From Cercis canadensis (lineage: Eukaryota; Streptophyta; Magnoliopsida; Fabales; Fabaceae), in contig QAOA01007268.1 in assembly GCA_003255065.1 (NCBI GenBank), positions 200,127-264,126 on the forward strand: a stretch of DNA of 64,000 nt, written 5' to 3'. Both the position numbers and the translations under genes were made by a program. How positions within the stretch are numbered: the first letter of the stretch is position 1; each line of letters opens with the position of its first letter. Below are positions 59,706 to 64,000 of this stretch, piece by piece. A model generated the notes under the pieces. It was not told the DNA's origin, did no database searches, and saw only the letters and a list, made by a program, of their open reading frames with translations.

Positions 59706-60429
59706 CTTGCCGGACTTAAACTCACATATTCGGTACAATCTAAACTTAATTGGCCTATTAAACATTGTTTCTAGATAGCCCAATTTTTTGTGAAATGGAA
59801 TAGTGTGAGCTGATGTGAGTTATCTTGATATTAGAGAAGAAAAACAAAACAAAAAAGAGAAGAAGATGATGACGACGACGATGTGAGTTATATTGGTGAA
59901 AAGCAAGTATCCCTCCTTCTCTATACAAAATTACGAATATCTCATTCAAATCATTATTTTGAAGTGAAAAAAGAGAAGTAATGTTACACTCAGCTCCTCA
60001 ACAAACCTCATCTGCAACTATGTGGACCATGCAGATTTAAACTGATTTCACTGAAATGGTAGAGATCAATGGTGATAAGTTTTGATGGAGAACTGAGTAA
60101 TGGATTCTAACATTTTTCAAAAGAAAAAAACAAAAACACTAGTTTGAGGCTGGCACCAAGATCCTAATGAAGAAAGCTCAATAAACACAGACGATAACGA
60201 TGCAGGGCATAACATAAATGAGACCGCATTATGCAGCCATGAGATTTTTGAGTCCATATTCTACTTTCCCCAAAGAAGGATGTCTCTACTAGAATACAAC
60301 TCCTTGATAACATCTTCAAATCCAAGCCCTTTTTTTGGTGATTCCGCATAGCACAAGACAGAAGACACCAACTTTTATAACTAAGATTAAGCACTCCCTA
60401 ATCTTTTCTATGCTCCTCTCTCTACTAAT
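59706..60429. other. Intergenic, no gene recognised
   Basis: Contains a 'gatgatgacgacgacgatg' microsatellite-like run near 59865. Possibly includes the 3' leader of the receptor-kinase relic. Confidence 0.4.
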
Positions 60430-61870
60430 TTCTGCATTATTTCAAGGTATTGCACCCTTTTCATCAACTGTAGGAGGGAGAAGCACTGGATCAATTATCT
60501 CCATGACCCTTTGAGGCAAAGCCATGTTGGCATAATCACTCTCCGACATATTGTCAGGGCACCTCTTCTGGTGAACATCTCCAACAAGGTAATTCCATTG
60601 CTGTATACATCACCATATGCTGAAACCTCTCTTCCAAGACCATACTCTATAATTTCTGCATTCTCATCAAGCAATGCATTGGATAATAGTAAACTAGAAA
60701 ATAAACAATGTGGTAATCAGTGATAATTATTTTACCCTCTCCACATCTGAGTGCTTTTTGAAGTAGACATATTATGCTTATTAGTTATTCAGATAAAATG
60801 TCACATTGAAAAAATGTGCTCAGTAGGGATGAAAACAGGAGGATTAGAAGAGACGAGTGAAAATCATTGTATACTTCCATAGTAAAAAGAACTAAGAGGG
60901 TGGAATAAGAATGGGATGGTCAACATTTTCCCATTTCATTTCATCCTTTCTAAATTACTTCATCTCATTGGAGACGTCCTCAAACAAAATTATTTTCAAT
61001 CATCTGAGTTTTCAATTTCATTATCAAACAATAAATGAGAACTTGAAACCTTCTCATCCCTCTCAATGTTCAATCATCATCCTATTTTCACCTTGCATAC
61101 CAAGCAGAACTTTAAATACTGAGTGTGTGATATGTGTGTGTGCGTGACTCATTTGTTGTTTACACTAGAAACGGGGTTACCTGGAGCTGAGTATCCTATG
61201 GTTCCACTTACTCCAACTGAGCTGCATTCATTCGCAGAATTGCTGTGCACTAGCAACCTTGCAATGCAAAAATCTGCCACATGCGCTGCCATATCATCAT
61301 CAAGAAGAATGTTGCTTGGCTTTAAGTCACAATGAATAATAGGAGGTTGGCAGTGATTGTAACAATGAATAATAGGAGGTTGGCAGTGATTGTGACAATG
61401 AATAATAGGAGGTTGGCAGTGATTGTGAAGATAATCCAGTGCAGAAGCTACATCAATGGCAACATTTAGCCTTTGAAGAATATCCAAGCTCTCTGCTCCA
61501 TGCTTGCAAGTAAAGGCAATTGGAGTTGAGTGCAGCCACTGATCTAGACTTCCATTGGGCATGAATTCATACACACGAGCTTTGAACTCATTTCTCTGGA
61601 AATCTATGCTTGAGCAAATGCTTACAATCTTGAGCAGATTCCTATGTCGTGTATCTCTCAAGGCTTCACATTCTGAGAAAAAACTATTCAATGCTCTATG
61701 ATGTTGAAGGTCAAGTAGTTTAATGCCGCAGCCCTTCCATAAGGATTAAGAAATCCTCGATAAACACAGCCGAAACTACCTACACGGATGAAATTCTCAT
61801 GGGAGAACCTCTTTTTAGCTTTGTGAAGCATCTCGTAAGATATTTTAAGAAAACTTTGTGAAAGACACAA
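60430..61870 (-). pseudogene. Broken LRR receptor-like kinase (EFR/Xa21-like class), kinase part only
   Basis: On the minus strand, 61870-61181 encodes 'LKISYEMLHKA', the Gly loop 'RVGSFGCVYRG', 'FKARVYEFMPNGSLDQWLH' and the catalytic loop 'HCDLKPSNILLDDD', then 'GTIGYSAP'. A GT/AG intron (61180-60656) splits the APE motif, as in this receptor class. Exon 2 continues 'EYGLGREVSAYGDVYSNGI' and, in another frame, 'NMALPQRVMEIIDPVLLPP'. Breaks: a frameshift near 61725 by the ATP-binding Lys, one in exon 2, and Cys for Gly in the DFG motif ('DFC'). Cys before the catalytic Asp makes it a non-RD kinase type, common in plant immune receptors. A 33-bp unit is triplicated before the catalytic loop. 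No leucine-rich repeats or membrane segment were found upstream. Confidence 0.85.
61329..61427 (-). repeat. Three tandem 33-bp units inside the kinase relic
   Basis: Units at 61329-61361, 61362-61394 and 61395-61427 are identical but for one base. Each encodes 'HNHCQPPIIHC' (or Y for the first residue pair), so the frame is kept. Confidence 0.95.
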
Positions 61871-63715
61871 TATGAGAATACCATACTAAGACATTAGTCC
61901 ACAAAACCAGAAAACGATTTTCTGAGAAACCACAAAAGTCTGAGTTTAAGAAACAGAGATACATTTCATAATTTTTTGCTGTTACTAATCTTTAGCTTCC
62001 GTAGAAGAGACAACCGTTTCAAAATACTGACCAAATAAAGAGTACACTCCAGTTTTTTCTTGCTGTAACAGTTTGGGTTTATTTCATAAGAAGCAATTAG
62101 TAAATACCAAATTATAACCCAAAAAAAAGAAAAAGAAAGAAGCTGAACCCAAATCCTTCACTGCAATTACCAGCCTTTTGGTCTGCTTTCCATTCTTATT
62201 AGTCCCATTCTCCAATAAGGCTCCAAGTGCAGTGAGCTCTACAATCACATCTAATTTAATGATCAAAACACAACATCATTAGCTTCATTAACAATTGCAT
62301 CAAGAACTCATATATATTTATAAAACCAGAAATCAAAAACAGAGAAAAGGCAATAAGCAAGAAGAAATTGTGAATTCCCATCAAGTACTGAAATATCAGA
62401 CCGATCAATAAATAAGCTGAATGTAGTTAATTCCTACCAGTTTCAAAGAGATCGAATTCAAACTTAGTACACCAACAAACTTTGGGATTTGACGCCAATT
62501 CAGATGACCATATATTTCATTATAAGCTACCAACAGAATAGCCACAGCAGACTACCTCTGATCCTAATTCAACACCAACAGAGAACAGCTCACTGACTGA
62601 AGGTAGTTTTGTGAAAGCATTTGAAAACCAATGAGTGTCTAGAACGGGCTGCAATTCCAATACTAGGGAAAGCTAAAATTGCAATAAACAAAGATGAACA
62701 ATAGCAGAAAGTTCGCGGAGAGTAAGCAGAAAACAAAAGAACAGGTGAACAAGAAATAAGAATAGAGGAACCCCCAAAGAAAAGAGAGAGAAATATTGAA
62801 ACCAAGAAAATGCAAACTGATTCTCATTTTCCAGATATACCAAGAAACATGTCATCCTCTAGGACCCCGACCAATTTGTCAATGCATATTTTTAATCCAA
62901 AAATTTGTAAATTATGAAGTAAATAACTGATAACTCCCCAGAAAATATTGAGAGTACATTACTGGTATTTCTGTTAGTACACAATCTGTTGCCATTGGGT
63001 TCATCTACAGTCCTTTAAAAGTTATTGTCTAGTACATCAAAAGCCAATAACATGAAAACATAAGTTGGCCACCACCAATTAAATATTTGGGAGTCAAGAT
63101 CAACAGAAACACTCTTGTTCTTGAAATAACTATCACTAGAAAACCCATTCCAGAGAAATTAAAACACAGGAAAATATCTTTCAGACAGGGAGCTCAGCCA
63201 CATTCTTTCCGGTAGCAGCCAGATTGATGAGAGGGATGCAATTGCTGCAACTGACAGAAGAGGAATTGGAGAGCATGAGAGGTTGATAACAGGTTTCTTC
63301 TTGGTTGTTAGAGATGGAGAGATTGATGCCAGAACACCAGTCCAGGGAGACAAAGAATGCCATACCCAAACCTTAAAGTTATCTCCCAGCTCAGCTAAAC
63401 AGGCACTAGGCAGGTATCAGATTACAAAACGAAGGTGCTACTGCCTTTTGTTTGACAGGAACTAAGCAGTCATCATTATCCCGTATCAGAAGGTTTGTAC
63501 ATTATCCAGCTCCCAAGCTCTAGCTTTAGAACTGTCAGAGCCGAATTTTCCCCTTTCCCAGCTGTTCTCATTTGGATTTCAAAAGAGCACCCTCATAAAT
63601 ATATGACCTCATCTAGCAATATTCAGACAGCTTCTTTTGAGAATGCTGAACCAATATTTGGCCAGTTCAACAGGAATTTGGAATGTCTACTTTTATTCCC
63701 CCTATATATTTTGTT
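61871..63715. other. Region between the kinase relic and the PPR gene, no gene recognised
   Basis: No leucine-rich-repeat coding sequence was found although the kinase relic would need it here. The part near 63180-63480 is less AT-rich and could be untranslated or intronic sequence of the PPR gene; no protein family was recognised. Confidence 0.4.
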
Positions 63716-64000
63716 CTATGCTGCATGAGGGCTGGATTTATGGAGACTGCTTACAAGTGAAGCGTAAACTCTATCATCAGGTGTGAGGCCCATCCCCATC
63801 ATCTCATCATACAATTTAAAAGCTTCATCTGTTCTACCCTCCTTGGACAAACCTGATATGACGACCGTGTATGTCACTACATTTCGAATTATACCATTTG
63901 ACGACATTTCATTGAAGAGTTTCACTCCCTTATCTACATTGCCAGCAATACATTCTCCATGTATAAGCGATGTATATGTATATACATCTGGCAATAACCC
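63716..64000 (-). CDS. C-terminal end of a PPR protein, P type, partial
   Basis: The minus-strand frame enters at the window edge and ends at a stop at 63716. It holds 'PDVYTYTSLIHGECIAGNVD', 'IRNVVTYTVVISGLSKEGRT' and 'LTPDDRVYASLVSSLHKSS', nearly three 35-residue PPR units of the P kind. P-type PPR proteins bind organelle RNA in mitochondria or chloroplasts, and several are fertility restorers. The start lies outside the window, so neither the length nor the targeting peptide can be judged. No break is visible in this part. It is unrelated in detail to the PPR relic at 55590-56860. Confidence 0.8.
   Translation of the reverse strand, partial: GLLPDVYTYTSLIHGECIAGNVDKGVKLFNEMSSNGIIRNVVTYTVVISGLSKEGRTDEAFKLYDEMMGMGLTPDDRVYASLVSSLHKSSPHAA

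Noticed and set aside
62084-63480. Leucine-rich-repeat ectodomain for the kinase relic
   Set aside because: No LxxLxLxxN pattern was found on the minus strand upstream of 61870; the frames seen are short and without resemblance.

Overview
The window is nuclear DNA of a flowering plant, probably a eudicot and probably outbred. The evidence is AT-rich intergenic DNA, spliced genes with GT/AG introns, plant LTR retrotransposons of the Sirevirus, Athila and Tat types, foldback elements, and host gene families specific to plants: 3-ketoacyl-CoA synthases (KCS), a leucine-rich-repeat receptor kinase relic and pentatricopeptide-repeat (PPR) proteins. No CRISPR array, operon, tRNA or rRNA gene was seen.

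Layout. 1-2360: a long LTR-like repeat with internal ~192-bp tandem units. 3352-4369: a candidate solo LTR abutting a broken KCS fragment (4377-4657). 4986-5646: a second broken KCS exon 2. 6110-10265: a partial Tat-like Ty3/gypsy relic on the minus strand. 11120-29274: a KCS exon 2 split by a Sirevirus-type Ty1/copia element (11336-28722, 5-bp target duplication GTTAC). The 3' LTR of that copia element is itself split by a minus-strand Athila-like element (20141-27685). 31224-33960: a second copy of the long LTR-like repeat. 34777-41670: a plus-strand Athila-like element with target duplication ACTAG. 43954-46379: an apparently intact KCS gene (KCS-D here), followed by a KCS 3' fragment at 46812-47012. 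46538-51113: several foldback elements. 52081-54945: a second apparently intact KCS gene (KCS-E here), with a Mutator-type foldback element in its intron. 55590-56860: a broken PPR gene. 60430-61870: a broken receptor-kinase gene. 63716-64000: the C-terminal end of another PPR gene that leaves the window.

The biological theme is a tandem KCS array, the condensing enzymes of very-long-chain fatty acid elongation. At least six copies can be traced, two of which look functional. Exon 2 sequences fall into two kinds that alternate along the array, suggesting duplication of a two-gene module followed by decay and transposon invasion. Labels A to E are mine.

Assembly caution: six single-N positions (3655, 11060, 34596, 44968, 47965, 53134) join contigs. 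Five have 64-525 bases duplicated on both sides with small differences, and the sixth sits in a poly-T run. These look like unmerged contig overlaps, perhaps allelic, and they create false extra KCS pieces. Two longer N gaps lie at 22880-23208 and 58741-59435. I found no convincing new biological system; the best leads are the KCS module array, the pair of gag-protease-only Athila-like elements with a variable GC-rich LTR module, and an in-frame triplication in the kinase relic.
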